DNA of 64,000 nucleotides from Galerina marginata (lineage: Eukaryota; Basidiomycota; Agaricomycetes; Agaricales; Galerinaceae). Shown here piece after piece: positions 46,276-57,930 of the stretch (its first letter is position 1; each line of letters starts with the position of its first letter). The stretch covers positions 310,001 to 374,000 of the forward strand of contig JAECYW010000011.1 of NCBI GenBank assembly GCA_023014335.1, read 5' to 3'. The position numbers were made by a program, and so were the translations under genes. The notes under the pieces are model-generated. The model searched no databases. It saw only the letters and a program-made list of their open reading frames with translations, and was not told the origin of the DNA.

Positions 46276-46355
46276 TGTGTTCGTGTTGGTGTGCAGTTTC
46301 TTAGGCGAGTTCCAGGCGGTATGGGCAGGGAGCGGGTATGTTCGGTGCAAACGAC

Positions 46356-46739
46356 GCGATATTTATGCATGCCAGAACCGTGGCGTGGGGGAAAAGAAAT
46401 TTTAAGGGGCGCGAATGATTTGATTTCATTTTCGGGTCACCGACGACGGGTGCTCCTGTGATCGGGTGACGATCGGCATATGATTCTTGACGTGGAGAAC
46501 AACTTGTTTATTTGTTTTTCGTTGTCGGGCGCTTTGGCTCAACTTTGGCTCGGTTGGTTTTTGTGAGGTGATTTTATGGTGTTATTTGCGACCATTCCCT
46601 GGGAGATTCCTTGGAGACATGGGAAAAGCAGGACTTCCTTCGTTTGACTTCGATGTCGGGTGTTTGATCCTGTTGGTTTTTGACAGGCAATCGGGTGATG
46701 ATCGAAGATCTCCGTTTCTAATCTAATCTCAGGCCCACC
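46356..46739 (-). promoter_or_regulatory. Promoter block of F-box gene C
   Basis: In gene orientation: GGTGGGCCTGAGATTAGATT (46739-46720), two copies of the ccaacagg..caaacaccc-type block (about 46690-46640 and 46560-46480), and the TATA-like gcataaatatcgcg (46368-46355), 80-90 bp before the used ATG. Confidence 0.6.
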
Positions 46740-47819
46740 AATCAACCAATCAGCAATCGACTTCTCCCCTTCGCGAATCTTTAGCCCCAGTGAAAAGCCC
46801 GTCTGCTCAGGTCAGCTGGGATGTGTTAGGATATGCACGTAGTCTCAAATCTGCTGAGGTCGGGCGCGACAAAGTTGCCAAGTCTATATTCAGCTTTGCC
46901 AAGCTCTCTCTAAGCGAGCGGAGAACCAAACCGCGTCAACACGTCGTTCAAAACTTCAACTTAGCCTCAAACATCTTCACGTCTTCCCTCCTCTTCTCCC
47001 AACATGCAACTTTGCAATCATAGTCTCCTAACTCCTACTCGCTCCAATGCACCACAATGGTGAGTGCCTTTCTCCTAGACTCTATGTCCGTCGACAAAAG
47101 CCCTACCTGCACTGTGCGGTACGTACTACTACCTCCCCTCGTCAAATCTTGACCTGAACTGACGTATTGTCTAGCTTTTTCCTTCCTCCCTGTCTCTCCC
47201 GGCCTCCCCTCGAAGCCTCAAGAGAAGCCTCAAAATTATTTTCGCCGTTGGTCCGGAAATCGGTACCAGGTACGTGGCCAAACTCCATGACGATACTACC
47301 CCATTACTTATTCAATGATTCTCTGCTGCGCCTCCAGCGCTCGTTTCGAGTACCGAATGCAAGTTGACTATGTAAGTTTTACCACTTCTCGCATCGTCAA
47401 AACCTGACTAGAGGCATGTAGCGAAGCCGCCAACGTGACGGGATCGAAGATATCCTAAAGGGCAAGTGTAAACGGCGTAACATAAATATGTAGTCTCTCG
47501 TGATATCTGTCGTATGTAGCAGCGAATAAATAGCATGAGAGGAATTTATCCTATACCCCGATTTCAGCAGATGTGCCAAGAATTGATAATTGAAGCTAGC
47601 CTAAAATTCAACCTACGAGAGCTGATTTCAGCAGACGCTAAGCGAAACAAACCCACGCCGTCGAATTCAACACTTTTCAGCATATTTCGAGCAGACCTCA
47701 GCATAAAATGTCTCACTTTTCGGGCGTGGTCTGCTCTGGTCAACAAATTTGATGGCAACTGTCATCGTCCGATACCAACACACCTCAGCTGTTCACAGCA
47801 GACGGGTTTTTCACTGGGC
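46740..47819. other. Spacer, possible small spliced gene
   Basis: Between about 47040 and 47480 several good intron borders occur on the plus strand (aatgGTGAGT, gtctAG, ccagGTACGT, ctatGTAAGT, tgtAG). They enclose short open stretches such as KIIFAVGPEIGT and ARFEYRMQVDY. I could not connect them into one convincing protein. The 181-residue frame starting at 47535 runs into the distal repeat and is not accepted. Confidence 0.3.
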
Positions 47820-48440
47820 TTTAGCGCTTACTTAGCGCCAATCCCCATTCCGCTATTCAAATTGTCGTGCTCTAATGCACAGTATTTGTTGAAATTCACC
47901 ATGCTCCCACAGACTACAGTGCTTCAAATTCCACCATACAGCAGCTGCATACAGACAGGAACCGAGTTCACCGTGTTCAAATTCAAATTCGAGTTCGGGT
48001 CCGAGGACCGATACACCCTCGCTCGAACCTATTCTACCCGGATAGTCTTTGCTTTCGGAGATGGGATATTTGAGAAATGAAGTTTCGCATTAAAGATACT
48101 GGGTCTTTTCGAGTGATGAAGCTCACTATAACGCGATATGATGTGAACATTACTTATGTATGAGTCGAAATGTTGAAGAGATAAACATTTCGACCGAGAA
48201 GCTAGGTAACTACTAAACTGGTAACAAGGCTAAACGAATCATAGGTTTTCGTGCCAGTCATAGTCATAATTTAATCCAGAATCAGGACAATGACCATCTT
48301 AATTTGTAGAATATGATGGGCAACGAGAGATTTACATGGCAGGTAACCAGCACACAACCGCACTTGCAAGTCCACACAGCCTTAGTGACCTTACCAGTTG
48401 GCGACACGAAAGCAGTCACCTCTTTACTCTAGTTCTGTTC
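47820..48440. repeat. Distal 5' repeat of F-box units, copy at C
   Basis: It shares gctctaatgcacagtatttg, ccatgctcccac, ggaaccgagttcaccgtgtt, ggttttcgtgccag and cagtcatagtcataatttaa with the copies at 33990 and 57210-57930. It also shares the stretch gttgaagagataaacatttc with gttgaagagattaatacttc-type sequence at 57850. It lies farther from its F-box gene than in the other two units. Confidence 0.55.
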
Positions 48441-49094
48441 TCGCCGTCAATTTTGGCTTACTGTGACAACGGCCATTTTTTAGTTGGGAATAGCTGAGGG
48501 AGAGTTTCCTTAATACTTAGTACACTATCCCGAGGTGCCAGAGGCTCCGTTGGGCGCCAAAAATTTGGCGCCTATTCTTACCTTACAAAAAAAATGGCTT
48601 TGATCGACTTATCAGTTTATGTAGACATGACCTGTTCACGGTATTGGATGTAACCAGCTGTAGAATTCTTATTTTATTCCACTGCGTATAGAAAATTATA
48701 GAAAACTGTGTACATATCTGGAGTTTATGAGAATTTTATCATTATTACTAGTACTTCGCATGCCGCGGCAGCATGTACCGTGTTTCGAACGATTTAGAAG
48801 CTTTCGAAGGCTTTATGCCGTATGATATCTAAGGTCTAGGATAATAGTTGAGATACCTCTACGACATATTTGGTGACTCAGAATCAAAGCTGGTGATGTC
48901 ATCTTAAATGGAGCCAGCTCTGTCGTTTGCGGCCTTGCTCTCATTCTTTTGTTCATAATTTTTGTCGGACCTCTCGAACCTCAAGGCGCATCGACGTTGG
49001 TAGTGGTTCAAATGTACGCTTTTTAGACGATGGTGGCCATGTATGCAACAATTTAAATGTTATAACGTTTCGAAGTGTTTGATATTACTTTAAA
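48441..49094. other. AT-rich spacer
   Basis: No gene is recognised. The right end flanks the stop of the F-box gene at 49095. Confidence 0.5.
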
Positions 49095-50699
49095 TTATTC
49101 AACTACGACGGCAAACCGGTCAACTTCCCATCCATGAAGGCGATAGTCCTTCCAAACTTCTTCCAGCTGCTTTACTTGACCCCATATCCGTTTCCTGTTC
49201 ATCATTGAATCCGATGCATAACAGGCCCGAACGAACGGGACCCATGGAAAATCCGACCGTGCAAAGAGGGATTGGCAATCGTTTGAAGCCCCATTACTAT
49301 ACTTCGGAGCTCCTGGAAGGAAGGAAGACAACGCCAAATAAGCAGAGTTGATCTCTCTGAAGACGGAAGATATAGGCCGAAGCCAGAATAAACATCCGGA
49401 CGGAGAACTAGACATTTTCTTTATAACGTGGCTGAGAAAGGAATCGTCTGTGAGGACATTGTAGACTCTTTTTGTAGTCTTCGCCAAGGCTAGGTAAGCT
49501 TGCATGCTGTCGACGAAACTAAAAATGTGCAAGAAAATTTCGTTTGGAACACTTTCCAGTGTGTGCAACGGAATTGGAGTGACGGAAAATTTGCTATATG
49601 TGGCATCATGCCCGTTTAATGTGTAAGGCCATCTGTGGACCTGGGTTAGGTCTAGTTGGTGAAGAAAGAGATAGCCCATAAATATCCTCACGAATTTGTA
49701 GCTATAAATTTCCAGCTACCACAATCGCGCACAATCGCCTCGTAGGTATTTTGGGGAGTACTTTTATTTCGTATGGCGATGGCGGTGTATTTAGGCATCT
49801 TCAACCCACCCTGGAAGTAAGATTGTTTCTGCTCCAACGTGTCCTCCACACCACCGTAGTCAATCCAGGGAACCGTCCCTATCCCGTTGACTGATCGAGC
49901 GGGCATTAGCGGTGTTTTAGTACTGGCATATACTGAACATACCTCGGCCACGTTTCCTAGAGTTTACGACCTCGTAAAGCTCCCCAGGAAAAGACAAAGA
50001 CTCCACTCGAGTGCCTGGTACAAATTGACTCTGATCGATCCAGGCTTGGAGGTAGTAGAAGCAGGCCTCGGAAATGAAGAAATTACCAAAGGAGTCGCCT
50101 TGAAAAGGAGTAGAGGAGGTACAAAATACGAAGCGATCACAATCGAATATTGAAGTATTACCGTACTTGTCGTAGATGCGATCGACGACGTTGCTGAAGT
50201 TCCCGCAACTTGGTCCCTCGACGATACATGTCTCTATCTTTTGTCCATCTGGTATCCTCGGTATAGTGGCAGATTCTGTGTCGATTTCCTGAGGTGGTCG
50301 ATAGCCGTGCTTGTCGAAGTGCCCTACTGCAACACAGGAGGTAAAGCCTTGCCAATTCCATCTTTGCGGCGGATCAAGGGTGATGGCATTCCTAAGACGC
50401 GTCACGAGCGCGTCTCTTTCGAGCTGTAGATCCACAAGAATGGATGGATCGTATTCGACGAGCTTATCTGCAAGATCTTGGGCACCGTACTCCGGATTAG
50501 GGTATATCTTCTGGGGTGGATTTGGAGAGATGCCGCAGAGCAGGCATAATTCGTCCCAACCGTTCTCCCTTATTCTATTACCAGTCGGTGATATCAATGA
50601 GACCCAGGCTATAGGAGTAGACGGAAACTTACCCTTCAGGTGCGATGAAAGACATCGTACTGATGAGAGGTGGGTTGGACGGATTCCGAAAAGAACCAT
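49095..50699 (-). CDS. Second-family F-box protein (3 exons, 497 aa)
   Basis: Exons 50699-49943, 49890-49692, 49632-49095; phases agree, 497 residues. The ATG at 50699 is the only one that keeps the frame. The N-terminal about 310 residues hold the family blocks GWDELCLLCGISPNPP, GFTSCVAVGHFDKHG, YFYLQAW-like ACFYYLQAWIDQSQF and VNGIGTVPWIDYGG. The F-box follows at about residues 346-390 (LESVPNEIFLHIFSFVDSMQ, LALAKTTKRVYNVLTDDSFL) and a C-terminal part of about 110 residues. An F-box in the second half after a long DELCLLCG region is a layout seen in agaric F-box proteins. The damaged duplicate at 29411-30907 differs by a 4-bp shift. The two share intron sites. Confidence 0.85.
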
Positions 50700-50711
50700 C
50701 CTTGGTCAATC

Positions 50712-50732
50712 TAATCTAATCTCAGGCCCACC
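50712..50732 (-). promoter_or_regulatory. GGTGGGCCTGAGATTAGATT motif
   Basis: The 21-bp motif lies 13 bp upstream of the ATG of the second-family F-box gene, in gene orientation. It is identical to the motif upstream of F-box genes A and C and differs by one base from that of D (57155-57175). Its presence before a member of another F-box family suggests either shared control or a small dispersed repeat. Confidence 0.55.
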
Positions 50733-51254
50733 AATCACCGAGCACGGGATCGGCGCCAAGTCCCTATGTCTGCACTCTGATACTCGACTGGAATAGATGC
50801 AATTTCTCTGGCCTCTTCCCTCGGACTTCTCACTTATTTCTTCTCGTTACTCGCTCGTCAGTCACTGACTCGATTCTTTCCATAGGGTCCTCCCTGAAAA
50901 AACAACAGCGAAGTGACCTCGCAAAAATCCGTATTTCAACCACTGGTAAAATCTCCCACCCCAGTCGTGGGCCTTGATTAAAAAATGAACCCCAAGGCAT
51001 TTAATTTCGATGCTGGTGTCCAGTTGGACGTCCTTGATGGAAATTCGTCCGCTTTCGGAGACGTGAGGCTGCCGCTACTGGCTAGGGCTGTGTAACCAGG
51101 CTGTGCATGTCGGTTATACCTCATCCACGCCATGTTAATTCCTCCTAAACTACGACCTGAGTGTTCGCGCGTCTTTCCCTTCGTACACTACTGAAACCCT
51201 GCTCAAACTAGGATTTGTCACATAGCCGTTGAGTTGCAGCAAAAGGGAGTTGGC
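50733..51254. other. Spacer between divergent genes
   Basis: No gene is recognised; this presumably carries the promoter of the SH3 gene. Confidence 0.5.
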
Positions 51255-53257
51255 ATGGACCTCTCACGGGCAGACCTCTCTCAATGGGTGCTGTTCGCGG
51301 CGCAGGATGGCTTGGGTAAAGGCACGGCGATGTGGGATTGCATCGCAGAGAGCCAGGATGATCTGACCTTCTTCAAGGTGCAGTTTTCGTTGATTTTTCT
51401 ATCCTTATCTTAATTTACAGCTCTACTCCATCTCAGGGTGCAGAGATTACGGTATTGTCCCGGCATGAATACCTGGAAAATGTCTATCTTGTGAGCCACC
51501 ACCTTCGTCTCCATGATCTTTTGTACTAATGTTCATTCACGCAGGGCTACTGTGAAGGCGCTGTTGGGAAATTTGACGGCTCCGGCGTGCAGTTCCACTC
51601 CCAGCTCAACAAGCCAGACATCGGGAAAGAGAACCCACTCAACGAATTATTATCTACAAGACACACCTTTATGCCCCCATCACCTCCGTCGACCTCTTCT
51701 TCTGTGCGTCAAAGCAAGACCCGTCATCCGAACGCGCCGATTCCACCAACAAATATTACGATGGTGCCTAGGCTGTTTTTGGGGCAACCCCAGCGTTCCT
51801 CTCCACAGTACACTTTGAGCGGCCTTATCCGCGAAGTTCTATCCCATCATCCTCACTCAGGCTCCGCCCCTCAGCGACGACAGAGCAATCGACGCGTTCA
51901 ACGTGGCCCTACGATTTACGGGTATCCAGAGTCGGATCTTGGGACCGCAGCAGGGCCTGTGCCGATTACATTTGACATTTATCCGCCGCCACCACCAGCC
52001 GTTACTAACACTTTTCCGTCCGCACTCATCAGAGCCCAGATGGATGGAAAGAGAATAGAAGGCCTGAAGGTGATGCAGACACTGCCAGCGACGAGTCCTA
52101 TATGTCCGCCAACCCTACTCGTTGACTCCAAAGAACGACGCCATCCCCTCCAACAAGGCCCGATGATCCACAGGAGCACAGATTTGGATCTAGACGCGAG
52201 GAATGTGCCACTTCCAATTGCCCTACGGCTTGATTGGCCATCACCTACTACAGATACATCTCCGTTTCAATCGTCCCAGATTTGGCCCCAACTCAGAGCT
52301 CAAAAGAAAGAAAAGAACATAATTCGGCAAACAGATGAGCAGGAAAATAGGTACCCAGAGTTGGATCTTGGAACCTCAGTCGGACCGTTTCCGATTACCT
52401 TCGACATTTATCCACCGCCGCCACCAGCTGTCACTAACACTTTCCCATCCGCACACCTCAAAACCTGGATGGATAGGAAGAAAATTGATGGTCTGAAGAT
52501 TTTCCCCCTACTCAGTGCTCGAAGACGGCAAACGGGTGAGCACGGAAATACAAATGATTCGGAGATTTTTTCCAGCCGTTACTCCTCAAGATTTCGGTTC
52601 ATACCTGAAGAGGACGATGGAGATACAGACACTCTGGACAGTGCCTACAGCCATCGCTCGTCCGAAGGATCGTTTTTGTCTATACCTGAAGATAATCACG
52701 AAGATACAGATACTTTGGAGATTTTTTCCAGCCGTAACTCCTCGACAGCAACATTTCGGTTCAACCCTGAAGCGGAGGACGGAGATGCAAACTGGACATT
52801 TCGGTTTATACCTGAATATAATCACGGAGACACAGATAGTCTAGCAGTACACAGTCCCACCAGCAACCATTCATCGACAGGATCATTTCACTCCATACTT
52901 GAAGACGGCCAAGGGGATGCGGATAGTCTGAAAAGCTCCTCCAAAAGCCGCTCATCGGCAGCATCATTTCACTCCTGCATACCGGCACCACCGACAGAGG
53001 AAAAACTGGAGCGCACTGCGAACAAAGTCAATTTGAACGCTCTCGACTTGGCGTCCGCAACCACATTGTATTCGCTGGCATCATCACGCACGGCCTCTAC
53101 AGATTATGGGTTATATTATACACGGTGGGCGCTTTCGCAGGAGACAGCCCAGGAGTGGGAGTCCGTTGGGTTCGTGAGGAGGCGGGGGGGTTTAGATAAC
53201 ATGAGCAGGCCCATCAGCCACCAGAGAATGTCGTCGGAGTGGGAACCAAGAATTTGA
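51255..53257 (+). CDS. SH3-domain protein with internal repeats (3 exons, 629 aa)
   Basis: Exons 51255-51377, 51437-51490, 51545-53257. Splicing the two small exons to the long frame produces an SH3 domain at about residues 8-80: ALYDF-like WVLFAAQDGLG, then DCIAESQDDLTFFKG, EITVLSRHEY, then LGYCEGAVGKFDGSGVQF. SH3 domains bind proline-rich peptides. The rest is low in predicted globular structure and repetitive. YPESDLGTAAGPVPITFDIY plus PPPPPAVTNTF occurs at about residues 186-234 and again at about 329-380, with a degenerate third copy between. It is followed by reiterated S-x-F-x-x-I-P-E-D-x-x-x-D-T-D units at about 400-540. A scaffold or adaptor role is likely, and the poly-Pro parts could bind SH3 domains. 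It converges on the tail of F-box gene D. Confidence 0.8.
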
Positions 53258-54942
53258 GGTTCTGGCTCACGGCGACGGATTTGTGACCATGAACCAGCCA
53301 TCAAGCATAAGAGGCGGATAGAAATGTCCAATGTCCAAAGTTCACGGGACGAAAAAAAAGCAGGGCGCTTTGCTCCCCGAAGCGGTATCGACATCAACAG
53401 CCAGCCAAGTACTCGTGCTCGGAAAAATAAGATTCAGGTGCCAATAAAAGCGACCGAATCGAAAGAGAGGAATTCCGCCAGCAAATCGAAAACAGACGGC
53501 GAGGTAGAAGAGCGACAAGCAACGAGGAAGAACAACCATTCTCAGCACCGATGGGAGAAGGGCCACGTACTGTACGACGACCGACTAAGTGAACTTGAAC
53601 CACATCAGCGGTGGACCCACCGAATGTTGAAGTACAGGCTTTGCTTAGCCTTATCGGCAGGTTGACCGTTGCACACGCTCCGGGACTGGCTGTGGGGGCC
53701 AGTACTTCGAAGCTCAAAGTCATGTTGTTGTACATAACGATAATACCCTGTATGTATGTCATCAGCACCGCGGAAAGGGTAGGAGGGAGGAAAAGCAGGA
53801 AATAAAAAGGCAAAAAGACGTCCGATGTCGGAAGGATAAGGCCGAGAGGAAGTCAAAAAGAAAAGGATATAGGTAGTAATGCGAACCTGAAAGCCTGAAG
53901 TTCTGACCCAGCTGGGCCCGAGAACGTGACCGAATAAATCGCAAAGAATTCGAAGACGCCAAAAACCTAGATTGATCTAATTTAATTCAAATTACTAACA
54001 CTAGAGAACGTCGAAACTTACCAAATTTAATGACCCAAGTGCAAGACTCAAGAAGTTGAAGAATAGCGAACAACACTCAAACGTTCGAAAAAGAGAAGAA
54101 TAAGAGGGCTGAAGAACGGGAAAGAAGAGCATTGAAGAAAGTAAACATCAGGAAGCCAGTACGACTAGCGAATCCGAAATTCGGAATAAGAGAACCTGCG
54201 AATGCTGATCAGCCAAACTAAACGATAGTCAGCCGTGGCCAATAGTCGAAAAAGCGACAAGAGGACTTACATACCAAGATGGCGGATGTCGGACGAGCAA
54301 GGCCTAGGAAAGAGCCAAAAGAGCATGTATATGCGGCGGTCTTAGGTCTGGAGACGATGTGTCGAGCTAGCTCGATCCGCGGACAAGACCGTAACGAGAA
54401 CGAGAGAAGGAATGAATGTAAAGAATTCAAAAAATCCAAAAACGCCAAAAAGCTGGATAGAATTGATTTACAAGTACAAATAATACTACATAACATCGAA
54501 ACGGAATTTAAATTCAAATGGTTCAAATGCAATGGTGCAAAATAACGATCCCTCCGAAGTCGTAAGACAAAGGGCGAAAAAGAAAAGAAAAGAGACGAAA
54601 AAGGAGAGGGAAAGAATGGGAAAGAACGAGCATTGAAGCATGATAACATCAGGAAGCCCCAAAAGAACGACAACAGCGCCTAACACGAAAACGATAAAGA
54701 AGCAGGTGTAGAACAAACAATACGGCACTGAGTCCTATGATAAGAACCCGAGAAAAACGAGTCGAACGGGGAGTTAAACACAGAAGACTGAGTTCGAAGC
54801 TCGAATACCAGCTGGCCCACGATACAAACGAATCGCAAGGAGCAAATAAAAGAAAAGAGAAACGCCTGCAAAGACTGCACACCTTAAAAACACAATCAAC
54901 TTCTGTGATCAATCCCAGCGATCGAAAAAAGAGACTTACCAA
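53258..54942 (-). repeat. 3' tail of F-box gene D
   Basis: It is homologous in order to the tail of gene C and partly to that of A. It begins immediately after the SH3 stop codon. The element agagcattgaagaaagtaaa (about 54130) recurs at about 54620 and at 43530, showing reiteration within and between tails. Frames of up to 151 residues on the minus strand are Phe/Ser-rich and not conserved, so none is annotated. A possible splice donor follows the F-box stop (gagtgattgGTAAGTC), so part could be a spliced 3' UTR. Confidence 0.6.
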
Positions 54943-56950
54943 TCACTCATCCCCACCACCACCAACAACAACAACAACCCACGCATCACCCTCCCACCTC
55001 CTCTCCCACCACACATCCCGATCCAGCTGCACCCGGCGCAAGCTCCGACAATACCGGTTCCACCCGATCAAATAATCCTTCAAATCTCCACGCTCAAGCT
55101 TCAGCTGCTTCTGGTTCAGAGTCGGGTTTGAGGACGACGACGACACAGTATGCGAGGAGAGGATGGAGAAGGGCGACGAGGGGGAGGGGGAGAAGGACAT
55201 AGGAAAGTCCGCATCACTGTCCGCAGCCCCATCGTCTGAGTTCGCGTCCGCGTCTGAGGAGGAAGAGAAAGAGGCAACGGAGGCTAAGGTCAAGGGCACA
55301 GCGGTGGGGAGGAGCTGCAGGAAGAGCTGCTGCTGAGGCGACGGCGGCAGGTGCATGAACGGGTGGGGGTTGTTATTCCCATTGCCTCCTCCATTGGCAT
55401 GGGTATTGGCGTTGGCGTTTGAATTGGCGCCGTTACCCCCGCCCCAGTTATGAAAGCCAAAATGAGCATTCCCATAGGCACCAGCATTCGTCTGGGCATG
55501 AGAGTTGGAGCGGTTCCCGTCGTACGCGTCGTTAGTGATGAGCTTGAGGGTGTGTAAGTGCGGAAGGTTGTATAGGATGTTAGAGCCGAGGGTTACGAAG
55601 AAGTCCTATATATACATACGCGGCGTCAGCTTCAGCTCTATACCGAAGAAGAGAAGAAAAATGGGAAGGAAGGAAAGAGACTTACGGCAGGCAACACCCC
55701 CATCCCATACCTAACCACCAACTCGCGAATGCCCGGGAAAAGCTGGCTGATCGCGAACAACACCTCGATATCCCAGTTATGCACCTGCACGTCGAGCGTG
55801 TCGAGCGCGCGGGGCAGCTTCTCCAATGCAGAGAGCAGGGAGACGAGCCCGAGAGGTTCGGTCATTACCACCGTCGTCAACGTAGCAGCGGGTGGAGACC
55901 CACGGGCAGGGGCAGGAGGGCAGAACGACGCGATTTGCAGGTTCAACGGCCCCTCATACTTCCATACGCCCGCCAGCGGAATGTGCACCGACGACATCTG
56001 CGAATCTGACAGGTTATGGCGCTGGATACACAAACTTATCCTCGGGCCCAACGTGCATGCATGCACGAAATTGACGAGCGAATCGACGAGGTCCCGCGTG
56101 AGCGTAGGCATGATGACCTCCAGCTCCGTAAGCGCGGGGAGCGGCCAATGCGCGTGTGCATAGATGGCGGCGAGCGGTTCAGTCCACGTTATAGAGAGAG
56201 AGGTGAGGGTGGCGGCGGTTATCAGACTTACGGGGTGGTAGGTGGTGTAACCATCGTTGGATAGTTGGGATTTGGGGTTGTGTAGGGACAGGTGGGTGAG
56301 GGGAAGGGTGGAGAACGGGAATGCCGGCGGTGCTTGTTGTTGTTGGTGGTAGAGAAAAGACGCGTAGTGCGAGGTGGTGGAGATGAGGGGAGCAGAGCCT
56401 GGAGCCCGTAAGCGGGAGAATGTGCAGTTCAGCACGCTTAAAGAGCGCAGGGCTGGTAAGGCAGCGAGGACGCTGTAGGTGTACGGCGAGATTGTTGTCC
56501 CGTCTAGAACGAGCTCGACGAGGCCTGTGAAGGAGGGTATGCGCGAATGGATCATATCGTACAACCTTAACTCGGGGGTAGCCTGTCCAACCGAAAACAT
56601 AAGCCTCCAATCCCTCAGAAGCAGCTCAAAAACCAACTCACAGGTGACCATGCGTCCTTCTCCCCCGCCAACCCAAGATCAAACGACACCCCCACCGTCA
56701 ACTTCCTCGGCAGCGCCTCCATCCCGCGGTAGACGCCTTTCCAAGCCTCGAGGTTGCGACGCGTCGAGTACGCCGCCGTCCAGCGGATGTCGCGCAGAAG
56801 CAGACGCGATGCGAGGGCGCGCAAGCGCCGGCAGGTAAGCATGAGTGTAGCGAGCTGCGCGGGCGAGGAGGCGTGTTCGAAGATAGAGATCCAGATGTCG
56901 TCGGGGATCTTGTCGAACTCCATGGTGTCGTCGTGCGTGTTGGTGTTCAT
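54943..56950 (-). CDS. F-box protein D (3 exons, 622 aa)
   Basis: Exons 56950-56642, 56582-55686, 55605-54943; same intron positions and phases as A-C; 622 residues. F-box at residues 10-55 (MEFDKIPDDIWISIFEHA, LMLTCRRLRALASRLLLRDI). Exon 2 is leucine-rich (GLVELVLDGTTISPYTYSVL) and ends YGMGVLPA. Exon 3 begins DFFVTLGSNILYNLPHLHTL, then an Asn/Gly/Ala linker (NSNANANTHANGGGNGNN), a Gln/Leu and acidic Ser-rich stretch, and the conserved end LKDYLIGWNRYCRSLRRVQL followed by Val/Gly. It is a likely SCF adaptor. Intact frame, with one of the two best-preserved promoter and distal repeat sets. Confidence 0.9.
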
Positions 56951-57012
56951 TTGGGCAGGTTCCAGCTCTCGATGATATGGGCAAGATATGGTATGTTGGC
57001 GGTAGGTGGCCT

Positions 57013-57175
57013 GCGATATTTATGCAAATCCGATATGCCACAACCCTTGACGCGGGCTTGACGTGAGGGAGACAGAGAAGGCGCAGATGGGGAACAATGC
57101 TCATATGTCGGGTGTTTGGCCCTGTTAGTTTCTGGAAAGCGATCGTGGTAGTTCGAATCTAATCTCAGGCCCACC
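57013..57175 (-). promoter_or_regulatory. Promoter block of F-box gene D
   Basis: In gene orientation it has GGTGGGCCTGAGATTAGATT (57175-57156), then cagaaactaacagggccaaa, then tggcatatcggatttgcata and aatatcgcagg ending near 57011, about 60 bp before the ATG. It matches the A and C blocks closely. Confidence 0.62.
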
Positions 57176-57209
57176 AATCGCCAATCAGCGATCGACCGCT
57201 CAGTCTGAC

Positions 57210-57930
57210 CGTAACCTTTAGCGCTTAGCGCTTAGCGCCAAGTTCCATTCCTCTACGCTGTCTGCACCGACTTGAATATGACATTGCTCTGGCTTCTACA
57301 CTCGGAACCCTGTTTGAATTCATCTTCTGCTCCAATTTGTGGCGTTATTGATGTACATTTTTGCGGTAAACGCGGCCTTTCTCGCGCTCCAAAGTGCACA
57401 ATTTATCGGTATTCCTGATATTTCCCACGCTCCCGCACTACCAAATCAAATTTCGCTATGCAGAGAGGAACCGAGTTCGGGTTCAAACTGAGTTCGGGCA
57501 CGAAATACCACGCTCTGGGCTCAGAATTTAATTTGATTCCTTAATTCAATCTCTGGATGGCAACACACTCGTCGCTTTCTCGAGTCATAATCCAGTGCCA
57601 CTTACTACGAATAATTCAATCCAAAATCTGGGCATGTGGAACGACGACGCCGCTTGGTTTGCATGATAGGATGCATGCTAACATGCACTTGCCGTAAATT
57701 CACTTAGCTATAAAAGAAAATCCGGGTTACTGAACTGTGCTTACCACTCGACGTAGACGCTCGCACTTATTTTGCCCGAGACCGGGCTGGGCATCGGCCC
57801 TTCAAGTGAATCGTAATAGAGCTCCTGCTATCCCATGAAGGGAAGTATTGAAGAGATTAATACTTCGATCAAGAAGCTGGAGTACATAAATTGTTATGTA
57901 AACGATTCCTTGGTTTTCGTGCCACCAACG
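57210..57930. repeat. Distal 5' repeat of F-box units, copy at D
   Basis: The most complete copy. It contains agcgcttagcgcttagcgcc at its left end, then gaggaaccgagttcgggttc, ctggatggcaacacactcgt, aattcaatccaaaatctggg, gatgcatgctaacatgcact, aatccgggttactgaac and, at the right end, ggttttcgtgccaccaac. The same order is seen at 33990 and, with gaps, 47820. No open frame is kept. Confidence 0.6.

Noticed and set aside
47535..48080. 181-residue plus-strand open frame
   Set aside because: Half of it lies in the distal repeat, whose copies at 33990 and 57210 do not keep the frame.
54218..54673. 151-residue Phe/Ser-rich minus frame
   Set aside because: It comes from pyrimidine-rich repetitive tail sequence; the equivalent place in the tail of gene C is not open.
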